This document shows positions 54,594 to 62,145 of a DNA stretch of 62,145 nt, piece by piece. The first letter of the stretch is position 1, and each line of letters begins with the position of its first letter. The translations under genes were made by a program, and so were the position numbers. Location of the stretch: the NCBI GenBank assembly GCA_021737045.1, contig JAIPES010000004.1, positions 1 to 62,145 on the forward strand, written 5' to 3'. Source of the stretch: Desulfobacteraceae bacterium. Its GTDB lineage: Bacteria > Desulfobacterota > Desulfobacteria > Desulfobacterales > Desulfosalsimonadaceae. The notes beneath the pieces are model-generated. The model did not search any database, was not told where the DNA came from, and was given only the letters and a program-made list of their open reading frames with translations.

Positions 54594-54622
54594 AAATTAA
54601 TATTTACATCCTGGAATGTCAA
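54594..54622 (-). promoter_or_regulatory. Sigma-70 promoter of the ffh operon
   Basis: Minus-strand TTGACA, 17-bp spacer, TAATTT, about 40 bp before the ffh ATG. It is in the short divergent gap to rlmN, whose own promoter must overlap it. Confidence 0.65.
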
Positions 54623-54693
54623 GTATAATAATGTGTTTTCCAGTGCCCGGATAAACCGGATTTCTTTTAATTCATAATACATCCGAACCCGTT

Positions 54694-55755
54694 ATGATTC
54701 AACCCCGAAAACCAGATAAAAAACCCGATATCCGCGATATCTCCCGAAACGAGCTGATTGCGTTTTTTGCCGGCCACGGCATGCGCAGCTTCAGGGCGGA
54801 CCAGGCCCTGCAGTGGCTTTATGCCCGGCGGGTGCAACGCTTTGAGGATATGACCAACCTGGCAAAAGAGGCCCGGGGCCTTCTGGCGGATCATTTCACC
54901 ATATCCAGCCCTGAGGTGCGCGACGTGCAGGTTGCCGAAGACGGCACATGCAAATTCCTGTTCGGCCTGGATGACGGCAATTGCGTGGAATCTGTGCTGA
55001 TTCCGGAAAAAGACCATTACACCCTCTGCATTTCCACCCAGGTGGGATGCGCCATGGGATGCGCCTTTTGCATGACCGGAAAAACCGGTTTGATCCGAAA
55101 CCTGAGCCGGGCCGAAATTATCGGCCAGGTTATTTCATGCCAGGACGAAGCCGCGGCCCGGGGGGGTATGCGTCTGTCCAACCTCGTGCTCATGGGCATG
55201 GGAGAGCCCCTGGCCAATTATGACAATGTTGTTGCGGCCCTGGGCGTCATAACCGACGGCAATTGGGGCCTGAAATTTTCCACCCGGCGGGTGACCCTGT
55301 CCACGGCCGGCCTGGCAGAGCGGTTTGATGACCTGGCCGGAGATACCCGGGTGCGGCTGGCCGTGTCTTTGAATGCAGCAGACAACACCACCAGGGACCG
55401 GCTGATGCCGATCAACAAAAAAATTCCCATAGAACAGATCATTGCGGCCTGCACCCGATACCCCCTGCCGCCGCGGGACAAAATCACGTTTGAATACATT
55501 CTGATAAAAGGCATCAATGACTCGGAAAAACACGCAAAGCAGCTTGCAAAACTGCTCCGGCCCGTTCGGGCCAAAATCAATCTCATCCCGTTTAACCCGC
55601 ATCCGGGCACAACGTTTCAACGCCCGGAAAATGCGGCCATAGAGGCCTTTCAGTCCGTTCTCATAAAAAACAACTACACCGCCATTATCCGCTGGAGCAA
55701 GGGGTCAGACATTGACGCGGCCTGCGGTCAGCTCCGGGGCGCCCGCAGATCATAA
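54694..55755 (+). CDS. rlmN: Dual-specificity RNA methyltransferase RlmN
   Basis: Radical-SAM enzyme that makes m2A in 23S rRNA (2503) and tRNA. The CxxxCxxC cluster is CAMGCAFCMTG, preceded by TLCISTQVG, and NLVLMGMGEPLANYDNV follows; the C-terminal catalytic Cys lies in DIDAACGQLRG. 353 residues, normal. Divergent from ffh. Confidence 0.97.
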   Translation: MIQPRKPDKKPDIRDISRNELIAFFAGHGMRSFRADQALQWLYARRVQRFEDMTNLAKEARGLLADHFTISSPEVRDVQVAEDGTCKFLFGLDDGNCVESVLIPEKDHYTLCISTQVGCAMGCAFCMTGKTGLIRNLSRAEIIGQVISCQDEAAARGGMRLSNLVLMGMGEPLANYDNVVAALGVITDGNWGLKFSTRRVTLSTAGLAERFDDLAGDTRVRLAVSLNAADNTTRDRLMPINKKIPIEQIIAACTRYPLPPRDKITFEYILIKGINDSEKHAKQLAKLLRPVRAKINLIPFNPHPGTTFQRPENAAIEAFQSVLIKNNYTAIIRWSKGSDIDAACGQLRGARRS

Positions 55756-55856
55756 AAAGGCTTGCGCGATTGCCGAAGAATGCAGTGTACTTGTCCGTAC
55801 GTGAAATTCTGAGCAATCGCGCGTAACGCAGATATTGGAATTTTTCCGGTGCCATC
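55754..55856. repeat. Dispersed intergenic element, long copy 2
   Basis: Starts at the rlmN stop codon. Shares the inner hairpin with the copy at 44114-44263 (AATGCAG-GTACTT-CCGTACGTGAAATTCTGA and CGCGTAACGCAGATATTGGA blocks). Its stem has GCGCGATTGC (55764-55773) paired with GCAATCGCGC (55813-55822), whereas copy 1 has a TTTT/AAAA version at the same place. The right end GGTGCCATC is kept; the left end is truncated. Confidence 0.75.
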
Positions 55857-55867
55857 TAATGTTTTTA

Positions 55868-55896
55868 TTGACAAACGCGTTTTTGGCATTTAATTT
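55868..55896 (+). promoter_or_regulatory. Sigma-70 promoter of the cold-shock gene
   Basis: TTGACA, 17-bp spacer, TAATTT. It implies a 5' untranslated leader of about 140 nt before the ATG at 56041, in keeping with the long structured leaders of cold-shock mRNAs. Confidence 0.65.
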
Positions 55897-56040
55897 ATCA
55901 TAACATATTCGATTTGCATTCGGATATGGTACAAAGTTGGGTCCAGCAATTCGGGGTACGCGATTTCGTTTAAGCAAAGCCTTCCGAAGCAGCGCCTGAA
56001 AGTTTGTACGGATAAATCAAGAAAGGAGGTGGCTCGTTTA

Positions 56041-56238
56041 ATGGAAGGTCGAGTAAAGTGGTTTAACGAAAAAAAAGGCTATGGCTTTATTGAAACCGAC
56101 GAACACGGCGATGTATTTGTGCATTATTCAAACATCGACGGTACCGGTTTCCGCACTCTGAATGAACTGGATCGCGTAACCCTGGAAGTACAGGACTCCC
56201 CCAAAGGGCCCCAGGCGATTAATGTGAAACGCATCTAA
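56041..56238 (+). CDS. Cold-shock domain protein
   Basis: 65 residues from ATG 56041, a single cold-shock domain with RNP1 (KGYGFI) and RNP2 (VFVHYS) motifs. RNA chaperone-type single-stranded nucleic acid binding is expected. A GTG at 56029 directly abuts AGGAG and is less likely to be the start. A long hairpin covers the stop codon and a terminator follows. Confidence 0.94.
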   Translation: MEGRVKWFNEKKGYGFIETDEHGDVFVHYSNIDGTGFRTLNELDRVTLEVQDSPKGPQAINVKRI

Positions 56239-56255
56239 GCGGCTTCACATTAATC
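56217..56255 (+). repeat. Perfect 12-bp inverted repeat across the csp stop codon
   Basis: GATTAATGTGAA (56217-56228) pairs with TTCACATTAATC (56244-56255), with a further CGC/GCG pair inside; the UAA stop lies in the loop. It is separate from the terminator 26 bp downstream. Confidence 0.75.
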
Positions 56256-56280
56256 AATCGCCCGAAAAATTGGTTTTTCA

Positions 56281-56312
56281 AGCCGGGACCGGCAATGGTC
56301 CCGGCTTTTTTT
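56281..56312 (+). terminator. Intrinsic terminator of the cold-shock gene
   Basis: Perfect ten-pair stem AGCCGGGACC/GGTCCCGGCT with loop GGCAAT, then seven T. It lies between the convergent csp and rpsA genes. Confidence 0.9.
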
Positions 56313-56316
56313 ATAC

Positions 56317-57846
56317 TTATTCGGAATCCGGATCCGTCTGGCCCTGATCCTCGAAACGCTGCTTGAGAAGGCGGCCCAGATCTGTTTCGGCAGACTCTGT
56401 GCCGGTCTGGGTGCTTTTTTTACCCTCCCTGCCCGCATGCGATTTTTTTTCATCCCGCAATGTCAGCCGGATTTTGCGATCCGACGGCAGCACTTCAATG
56501 ACTCTGGCCTCCACATCCTGACCCGTCTGGAAACTCTCGAGGGGATTTTCCCCCTGCCCGTGGGGCAGCTCCGAAAGATGGACAAGCCCCTGGATGCCTT
56601 CCTCTATTTCCACAAAAAGTCCGAATTCGGCAATATTGACCACTTTTCCGCTTACCTGTGTACCGGGCGCGTATTTTTGGGGAAGTTCCTGCCACGGATC
56701 CGGGGTCAGCTGCTTGATTCCCAGGTTGACGCGCTGATTTGCCCTGTCAATGCCGAGAATCTTGGCCTGAACGGTCTGGCCCTTACGATAATGCTCGGCC
56801 GGCTTGACCGGCTGGGTCCATGAAATATCCGAGGCATGGACCAGGCCGTTGATGCCTTCCACAATTCCCACAAACAAGCCGAAATCCGTAACTTTTTTAA
56901 TCCTGCCTTCGATCACCGTACCAATGGGATAATTCTGCTCCAGGGTATCCCATGGATTGGGGCTCAACTGCTTGACCCCGAGCGAGACTTTTCTGCCCTC
57001 GGCATCCACATCCAGCACTTTCACCGTTATGGACTCGCCTGTTTCATAGAGCTTTGAGGGATGCTGGCGAACAGGGGTCCAGGACAGATTGCTTACATGA
57101 ACAAGGCCGGTAATGCCGCCGAGATCCACAAACAAACCGTAATCAGTGATATTGGTGATGGTTCCCGCCACCACGTCGCCGATACGGAGTCGCTGTATGG
57201 CCTCTTCCTGGTCCTTGCGGCGCTGGGCCTCCACCAGCACCCTCCGGGAAATCACCACATTTCTTTCCGACTTGTCAAACTGAAGGATTTTAAACTCGTG
57301 GTCCGTGCCGATCCATTCATCCGGATTTTTGGCCGGCTTGATGTCGAGCTGGGATGCCGGGAGAAAGGCCCGAATGCCGATATCCACAAAAAATCCGCCC
57401 TTGACCCGGGATATAATACGTCCCTTCACGGTTCCTTCAGCTTCGTAGATCCCGCCCAGTTGCTCAAGAAGCTTTTCAGTGCGCACTTCCTCCCGCGACA
57501 AAATGGGATATCCGTCTTCATCCTTGCCGGCAAAATACACTTCCACCCGGTCGCCCACCTGCAGGTGGACCCTGCCGTCTGCATCGGCAAATTCCCTGGC
57601 CCCGACCTCGCCTTCATACTTGTAGCCGATATCCAGCAGAACCTTGTCACGTTCCAGACCAACGACCTCGCCTTCCACAACCTGGCCGCTTTCCACCGGC
57701 CTGAAACTCTCCTCGTACATGGCCATCATCTCGGCCATGCCCGGACCTTCTTCATCCGGTGCCCCGGAAGTATTATCAGTATTCATATCTTTATCTTCAT
57801 GGTTGAAATCTTCGATGTCATGATCATCCATTTTTTTGCCCGCCAT
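56317..57846 (-). CDS. rpsA: 30S ribosomal protein S1 (five S1 domains)
   Basis: About 509 residues from ATG 57846 (GGAGGT upstream). An acidic N-terminus is followed by five S1 domains, for example VVEGEVVGLERDKVLLDIGY, EGTVKGRIISRVKGGFFVD, VAGTITNITDYGLFVDLGG, IEGRIKKVTDFGLFVGIVE and SGKVVNIAEFGLFVEIEEG. E. coli S1 has six domains and about 557 residues, so this is a slightly shorter form. Delivers mRNA to the ribosome. Confidence 0.93.
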   Translation of the reverse strand: MAGKKMDDHDIEDFNHEDKDMNTDNTSGAPDEEGPGMAEMMAMYEESFRPVESGQVVEGEVVGLERDKVLLDIGYKYEGEVGAREFADADGRVHLQVGDRVEVYFAGKDEDGYPILSREEVRTEKLLEQLGGIYEAEGTVKGRIISRVKGGFFVDIGIRAFLPASQLDIKPAKNPDEWIGTDHEFKILQFDKSERNVVISRRVLVEAQRRKDQEEAIQRLRIGDVVAGTITNITDYGLFVDLGGITGLVHVSNLSWTPVRQHPSKLYETGESITVKVLDVDAEGRKVSLGVKQLSPNPWDTLEQNYPIGTVIEGRIKKVTDFGLFVGIVEGINGLVHASDISWTQPVKPAEHYRKGQTVQAKILGIDRANQRVNLGIKQLTPDPWQELPQKYAPGTQVSGKVVNIAEFGLFVEIEEGIQGLVHLSELPHGQGENPLESFQTGQDVEARVIEVLPSDRKIRLTLRDEKKSHAGREGKKSTQTGTESAETDLGRLLKQRFEDQGQTDPDSE

Positions 57847-58258
57847 GGATATATCCACCTCCAGAAAAAGTAATCCGATAAGCCCGGCCAAAGCCGGACC
57901 ATGCCTTCAGACAATGTCTTCGCTGCTTCAAGCAGAAAATACAGCAAACACAACAGTGATGGCACCGTAAAAAGTCTGATTTCAGATGGTGCCGTAAAAA
58001 GCTTTTTACGGCGCCATCAACGGATAATAACTTTAAAGTAAACATGGGGTGTAAAAATGCAAGGCAGCCGGCAAAGCTCTTTTGCGTGGACTGCAAAGTG
58101 TTCGAAATAGCCAAACAGTATTCGGGGTTGATTTTCTTTTTAAAATATTCTACGAAATATACGTATATAAAACCAGCTGCCGTGATTGGTTAAAACGGCA
58201 TAGACAGCGTGCACCACCTGAATCAAAATGGACAAAAACAGGAGGCAATGGAAGCGCA
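57847..58258. other. Divergent gap between rpsA and the acyl-CoA ligase
   Basis: 412 bp without a clear gene. It contains the hairpin repeat at 57958-58018, and TATACG/TATATAAAA-rich sequence near 58155-58175 that may be the ligase promoter. The in-frame extension of the ligase back to 58082 has no ribosome site and is not credible. Confidence 0.5.
57958..58018. repeat. Dispersed element, tandem-end hairpin copy
   Basis: A direct copy of the end sequence (GATGGCACCGTAAAAAGTC at 57958) followed by a near-perfect 34-nt palindrome at 57985-58018 (GATGGTGCCGTAAAAAG with its complement, one G-T pair). Confidence 0.75.
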
Positions 58259-59929
58259 ATGGAAACAAGGTTCTGGCACAAAAATTATGACTACAACGTT
58301 CCGACCTCGGTCCGGTATCCCCAGATTCCGGTTCATGACCTGGTCCACCTTGCTGCAAGCATCGTTCCCGACAAACCCGCCACAAACCTTTACGGCTCGG
58401 AAATCACCTTTGGCGAGCTGCGGAAGCAGATTGTGCGCATGGCCAATGCCCTTGCCGGGCTGGGAGTCAAAAAGGGCGACCGGGTCGGTGTTCATCTCCC
58501 AAACTGCCCCCAGTACATCATTGCCTATTATGGAGCCATGTCTCTTGGCGCCATTGTTGTCAACCTCAATCCCATGTATACCGCGGAAGAACTCAAGGGG
58601 CTTTCGGAAAATACCGGTCTGAAAACCCTGTTCACCCTGGATCTGGTGCTGCCCAATGTCCGGACCCTTTGTCAGTCCGTGGAAATAGACAACATCATTG
58701 TCACCCGCGTCACCGATTATATTGACGGTTTTGGCGTAAGCACGCCCCGGGAACTGGAACTGGAACAAGGCTGGTATCATTTTTCCCAACTGCTTGACAG
58801 CTGCACCAATACCGTGCCGCCGCGGATATCGGTCACCCCTCAGGATCCGGCGCTGATTCAGTTTACCGGCGGCACCACGGGGCTTCCCAAGGGCGCGGTG
58901 CTTACCCATCGCAACATTCTGGCCGCAACCATGTGCGCCAATCTGTGGGGTGCCCACCTGAATGACAACACCCCGGTGGAAAAGCGCAATGTACTGGCCA
59001 TGCTTCCGTTTTTCCACGTATATGGCGATATTGTGGTGTTAAACTGGGCCATGTTCGCCTGCGCCACGATGATCCTGGTGCCGCGCTTTGATATCGAGGA
59101 AATCATGGGCATGCTCGAAAACATACCCAGAATCCAGTTTTTCCCTGCCGTCCCCACCATGATCGGCGCGATTTTAAACCACCCCAAAGCCGAGTCCATG
59201 GAACTGGACCGGAAATTCAGCCTGTTAAACAGCGGCGGCGCCCCCTGCCCGGTCAGCCTCATTGAGCGGGCCAGGGATTTAAACATTTCTTTCAGCGAAG
59301 GCTGGGGAATGAGCGAGACCAGCGCAATGGGCATTGCCAATCCCAACCTTGGACTGAAAAAACCCGGCAGCATTGGCATTCCCATCCCGGACAATGATAT
59401 CAAACTCGTGGATCCCGCCGACGGGGTCACCGAGGTCAGGCAGGGTGAACGCGGAGAACTGCTGATCAAAGGCCCCCAGGTCATGTCCGGCTACTGGAAC
59501 AACCGGGAGGAGACCGCCAACCAGCTAAAAGACGGCTGGCTGTATACAGGCGATGTGGCCATCCAGGATGAAGACGGCTATATCTTCCTTGTGGACCGGA
59601 CAAAAGACATGATCATTGCCAGCGGCTATAACATTTATCCAAGAGAAATCGACGAAGTGCTCTACCGGCATCCCAAGGTGGCCGAGGCCGCGGCCGTGGG
59701 CGTGCCCGATGAATACCGCGGCGAGACCATCAAGGCCTTTATCACCCTGAAATCCGGGGAGACGGCAACAGAAGAGGAAATCCTGGAATTCTGCAAAGAC
59801 AAGCTTGCGGCCTACAAGCGGCCCAAAATCGTGGAATTCCGCGACAGCATCCCCAAGTCCGCCGTGGGCAAAGTCCTGCGCAAAAACCTGCGGGCAGAAG
59901 AAGAAGCCAAGGCCGGCAAGAAAAAATAA
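58259..59929 (+). CDS. Long-chain-fatty-acid-CoA ligase family (AMP-forming)
   Basis: 556 residues of the ANL superfamily. The P-loop-like signature FTGGTTGLPKGAVLTHRN, the core EGWGMSETSAMG, the hinge YTGDVAIQDEDGYIFLVDRTKDM and the C-terminal catalytic Lys in IPKSAVGKVLRK are all present. Activates a carboxylic acid via acyl-adenylate to acyl-CoA; chain length cannot be fixed from sequence, although FadD-like long-chain enzymes are closest in layout. ATG 58259 is 13 nt after AGGAGG. Single gene ending in a strong terminator. Confidence 0.93.
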   Translation: METRFWHKNYDYNVPTSVRYPQIPVHDLVHLAASIVPDKPATNLYGSEITFGELRKQIVRMANALAGLGVKKGDRVGVHLPNCPQYIIAYYGAMSLGAIVVNLNPMYTAEELKGLSENTGLKTLFTLDLVLPNVRTLCQSVEIDNIIVTRVTDYIDGFGVSTPRELELEQGWYHFSQLLDSCTNTVPPRISVTPQDPALIQFTGGTTGLPKGAVLTHRNILAATMCANLWGAHLNDNTPVEKRNVLAMLPFFHVYGDIVVLNWAMFACATMILVPRFDIEEIMGMLENIPRIQFFPAVPTMIGAILNHPKAESMELDRKFSLLNSGGAPCPVSLIERARDLNISFSEGWGMSETSAMGIANPNLGLKKPGSIGIPIPDNDIKLVDPADGVTEVRQGERGELLIKGPQVMSGYWNNREETANQLKDGWLYTGDVAIQDEDGYIFLVDRTKDMIIASGYNIYPREIDEVLYRHPKVAEAAAVGVPDEYRGETIKAFITLKSGETATEEEILEFCKDKLAAYKRPKIVEFRDSIPKSAVGKVLRKNLRAEEEAKAGKKK

Positions 59930-60028
59930 TATCCCGCATCTGAGACAAAAAATGACTTTCAAAGCTGTTTGCTCAATTCAACATAACAAGACAGAAACAG
60001 ATCCCGATCCCTTTTCTGTTCCAAACAA

Positions 60029-60080
60029 AATTGCGCCTCCTGCCGAACTTGCCGCAGGGGGCGCAATTGATCTTTTTGTA
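60029..60080. terminator. Bidirectional terminator
   Basis: A 14-pair stem AATTGCGCCTCCTG/CAGGGGGCGCAATT (one G-T pair) with a 12-nt loop, followed by GATCTTTTT on the plus strand and TTTTGTTT on the minus. It serves the convergent acyl-CoA ligase and PPOx-family genes. Confidence 0.88.
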
Positions 60081-60102
60081 GAAAAATTTACTCCGGGAAA
60101 AT

Positions 60103-60513
60103 TTACGCCAGTTTCTTGCCCGCACCCGGACCCGGGGCCAGGGCGTAAATCTCGTCAATTTGGATGATCACCGCGCCCTTGGATTTCAGCGGCGAACCCA
60201 CCTTGTTGCCCAGTTCCTCGATCCATTTGGCGGTTTCTTCAAAGCGCTGCCCGGAGGTTTCAATGGTCGCCGATCCCTTGATCTGGTAGCCCTCATGACC
60301 TTCCCAGAAAGACACAGCCACCTTTGGATTGGCCTTGAGATTGGCCAGGGTCTTGTTGAAAAACTGGTCAGAGATCAAAATGGTTTCATCATCAATGATT
60401 TTTTTGGCCCCTACGGGTACGGCATTGGGAGCGCCGTCTGCGGTAGCGGTTGCCAGTACAGCGGTGGGCACCTTGTTAAACAATTCCTGCATCCGCTCTG
60501 TCATTTTTGCCAT
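60103..60513 (-). CDS. Pyridoxamine 5'-phosphate oxidase-fold (FMN-binding) protein
   Basis: 136 residues with a split-barrel FMN fold: VPTAVLATATADGAPNAVPV, TILISDQFFNKTLANLKANP and VAVSFWEGHEGYQIKGSATI. Members may bind FMN, F420 or heme; the cofactor and substrate are not clear here, and it is too short to be PdxH. ATG 60513 has AAGGAGG 8 nt upstream; a longer frame to 60645 is unsupported. Confidence 0.82.
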   Translation of the reverse strand: MAKMTERMQELFNKVPTAVLATATADGAPNAVPVGAKKIIDDETILISDQFFNKTLANLKANPKVAVSFWEGHEGYQIKGSATIETSGQRFEETAKWIEELGNKVGSPLKSKGAVIIQIDEIYALAPGPGAGKKLA

Positions 60514-60743
60514 GATCGGTTTCCTCCTTTTTCTGGTTTCCTGTGACCCTCGTGATTGCGACCGCCCACGAGAAAATAAAAAGCATTTACTCGAAATAAT
60601 ATGATCAATGATCCGGGATCTGTCAAGGTATGGATTGCGTTGCAATCCCGGTTGAACCGTGATACAGGCAAAATCAGACAGGAAGTCAAAACAATTGCAG
60701 CCCGCGCCTGCCAGGGCGCCCGTATGAGGTGCAGAAAAACGCC

Positions 60744-61079
60744 ATGAGCCGTCCCAGATACCGAAACGAGCAATTCAGCCACATCAGCGATGTGCTCTCC
60801 GCACTGGTGGGACAGCTCCGCCGGGAATCGCATTCGGATTTGTCCCGGATCCAGCAAATCTGGCAAAGCGTACTCGATCCGGTTATTGCAGAAAACAGCC
60901 GCCCGGCCGCCCTGAAAAACGACGTTTTGCTGGTGCATGTGGCCAGCTCCACTGTCACCCAGCAAATGCGCTTTCTTACTCCCGGGGTCATCGAGCAGAT
61001 CAACCGGGTCATGGGAGAAGGCCGCATCCGCCGGATCCAGTATAAAATCGGCACGGTGTCATCTTCGGCCGACTCATGA
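60744..61079 (+). CDS. DUF721 / DciA-like protein
   Basis: About 111 residues. SHISDVLSALVGQLRRESHS, then IWQSVLDPVIAENSRPAALK, NDVLLVHVASSTVTQQMRFL match the DUF721 family, whose member DciA loads the replicative helicase. Here it is a short form. ATG 60744 follows GAGGTG. Its stop overlaps trmN6 (ATGA). Confidence 0.75.
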   Translation: MSRPRYRNEQFSHISDVLSALVGQLRRESHSDLSRIQQIWQSVLDPVIAENSRPAALKNDVLLVHVASSTVTQQMRFLTPGVIEQINRVMGEGRIRRIQYKIGTVSSSADS

Positions 61080-61810
61080 ACCAGCCCGCTGATCTCACAT
61101 CTGACACTTTTTTTAACGGATCCATCTCGATAAAACAGCCGCCCGACGGATACCGGTTTTCCATTGACGCGGTGATCCTGGGCAACCTGGCGGCAGTACA
61201 GGCAGACGACCGGGTCCTGGACCTGGGCTGCGGTTGCGGGGTCATTCCCTTGATCCTGGGCTACAGGAATCCCGACATCGGGCAGGTGTTCGGCATTGAA
61301 ATCCAGGCGGAGCTGGCCGGCATTGCCCGATTAAATGCATCAGAAAACCACATGGACAACCAAATCCAGATTCTGCACCAGGACATGAAAGCCGTTGTTC
61401 CTGAAGCCACCGGCGGCACGATGGATGCGGTTGTCTGCAATCCACCTCATTTTGCAAGGCATTCAGGCCGCATCAACCCGGATTCCCAGCGCGCCGTGGC
61501 CAGGCATGAAATCGCGGTCACACTGGCTGACGTCACCGCAGCAGCAGCCCGGATGCTGGCCCCGGAAGGCCGGTTTACGGTGATATACCCTTGTGAACGC
61601 CTGGTGGATCTGCTTTCTGCCATGCGCACTGCGGGCATTGAACCCAAGCGCCTGCGCATGATCCATCCCAGGCCCGGAATTGAGGCCAAGCGTGTTCTGG
61701 CAGTGGGCATCAAGGGCAAATATCCGGGCCTGAAAATTGATCCGCCGCTTTTTATCCGAAACGACCCGGATCATTATTCCCCGGAACTCCAAACCATGTT
61801 CGGGCCCTGA
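61076..61810 (+). CDS. trmN6: tRNA1(Val) (adenine37-N6)-methyltransferase
   Basis: 244 residues. PPDGYRFSIDAVILGNLAAV, the SAM-binding DLGCGCGVIPLILGYRNPDI and the catalytic NPPH (VVCNPPHFARHSG) match TrmN6/YfiC. It makes m6A37 in tRNA-Val. It overlaps the preceding DUF721 gene by 4 bp. Confidence 0.9.
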   Translation: MNQPADLTSDTFFNGSISIKQPPDGYRFSIDAVILGNLAAVQADDRVLDLGCGCGVIPLILGYRNPDIGQVFGIEIQAELAGIARLNASENHMDNQIQILHQDMKAVVPEATGGTMDAVVCNPPHFARHSGRINPDSQRAVARHEIAVTLADVTAAAARMLAPEGRFTVIYPCERLVDLLSAMRTAGIEPKRLRMIHPRPGIEAKRVLAVGIKGKYPGLKIDPPLFIRNDPDHYSPELQTMFGP

Positions 61811-61842
61811 GCCGGTTTGCCAAAACCCCGCCAAGTTTCCGT

Positions 61843-61871
61843 TTGACAAAAAATGCAAATCCGGATAGTTT
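61843..61871 (+). promoter_or_regulatory. Sigma-70 promoter of tRNA-Ser
   Basis: TTGACA, 17-bp spacer, TAGTTT, about 58 bp before the mature tRNA 5' end. Confidence 0.6.
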
Positions 61872-61929
61872 GCTGCATTATTCATACCAACGGCTTTTCC
61901 CGTCAAAGCCGTTATGCACAGCAGTTCGC

Positions 61930-62021
<92 letters not shown>

Positions 62022-62145
62022 TATAACTTTTTGAAATTATTAGTATTTTGCAGGCAATTCCAAGACAATGGAAATCGAATATAAGCTTTTATTATTTTTT
62101 GCTTTTCGATTCTGCTTAGGCACTCGGATTTAAAGAAAAGGCCGG

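Noticed and set aside
58082-58258. An N-terminal extension of the acyl-CoA ligase
   Set aside because: The extra 59 residues are low-complexity and basic with no ribosome site; the family begins near ATG 58259.

Overview
The window reads as chromosome of a strictly anaerobic, sulfate-reducing Desulfobacterota (most likely Desulfobacterales). The pointers are dsrC, a siroheme-decarboxylase-type regulator fold, pyruvate:ferredoxin oxidoreductase, a large Hdr/Flx-type electron-transfer cluster with two in-frame UGA (selenocysteine) codons, and many sigma-54/two-component genes. The placement is inferred from gene content only; no 16S rRNA gene is present.

Layout. 1-5.4 kb: RNase G (minus), then leuS-lptE (plus) converging on rpsT. 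5.5-7.7 kb: three minus-strand genes, two of which encode paralogous Cache-type sensory proteins that lack any kinase or methyl-accepting output. 7.7-8.6 kb: AT-rich and apparently gene-free. 8.6-14.7 kb: murJ-ftsB-like-small TPR-like gene, htpX-thioesterase, two tandem NarL-type response regulators (the first with Glu in place of the phospho-acceptor Asp), miaA. 14.8-19.7 kb (minus): a double-receiver protein with a duplicated 140-residue Cys-rich repeat, preceded by a good sigma-54 promoter, then an NtrC-type activator and a histidine kinase with an N-terminal Rossmann NAD-binding domain.

20.1-30.1 kb (plus) is the most remarkable part. A 128-residue selenoprotein corresponds to the N-terminal piece of HdrA. 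It is followed by NuoE, NuoF and a 1084-residue protein made of the NuoG iron-sulfur N-terminus, the remaining C-terminal part of an HdrA, and a second complete HdrA. Next come an MvhD selenoprotein, FlxC/FlxB/FlxA-like subunits and dsrC under its own promoter. No HdrB or HdrC gene is present. The set suggests a flavin-based bifurcating or confurcating complex with two pyridine-nucleotide ports (NuoF, FlxA) and DsrC as a possible thiol/disulfide partner. The divergent Rossmann-kinase/NtrC pair could regulate it by NAD(H) status.

30.2-47.3 kb: AhbA/B-type protein, nitrilase-family amidase, YkgJ-type Cys-cluster protein, PFOR, rsmA, beta-carbonic anhydrase, hisF, a lipoprotein plus TIGR03545/TIGR03546 pair, arfB, DUF2937 with a tiny zinc-ribbon gene that carries an in-frame UGA, a thioesterase, a coiled-coil/winged-helix protein, and an M16 metallopeptidase. 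47.3-54.6 kb (minus): a conserved translation/RNA operon ffh-rpsP-khpA-rimM-trmD-(RNA methyltransferase)-rplS-rnhB-yraN-rsmI. 54.7-62.1 kb: rlmN, a cold-shock gene, rpsA (five S1 domains), an acyl-CoA ligase, a PPOx-family protein, a DciA-like protein, trmN6 and tRNA-Ser(CGA).

A dispersed intergenic hairpin element (ends near GATGGCRCCGTAAAAG) recurs several times. Two long copies show compensatory base changes in their stems. No CRISPR array, insertion sequence, phage or rRNA gene was seen.
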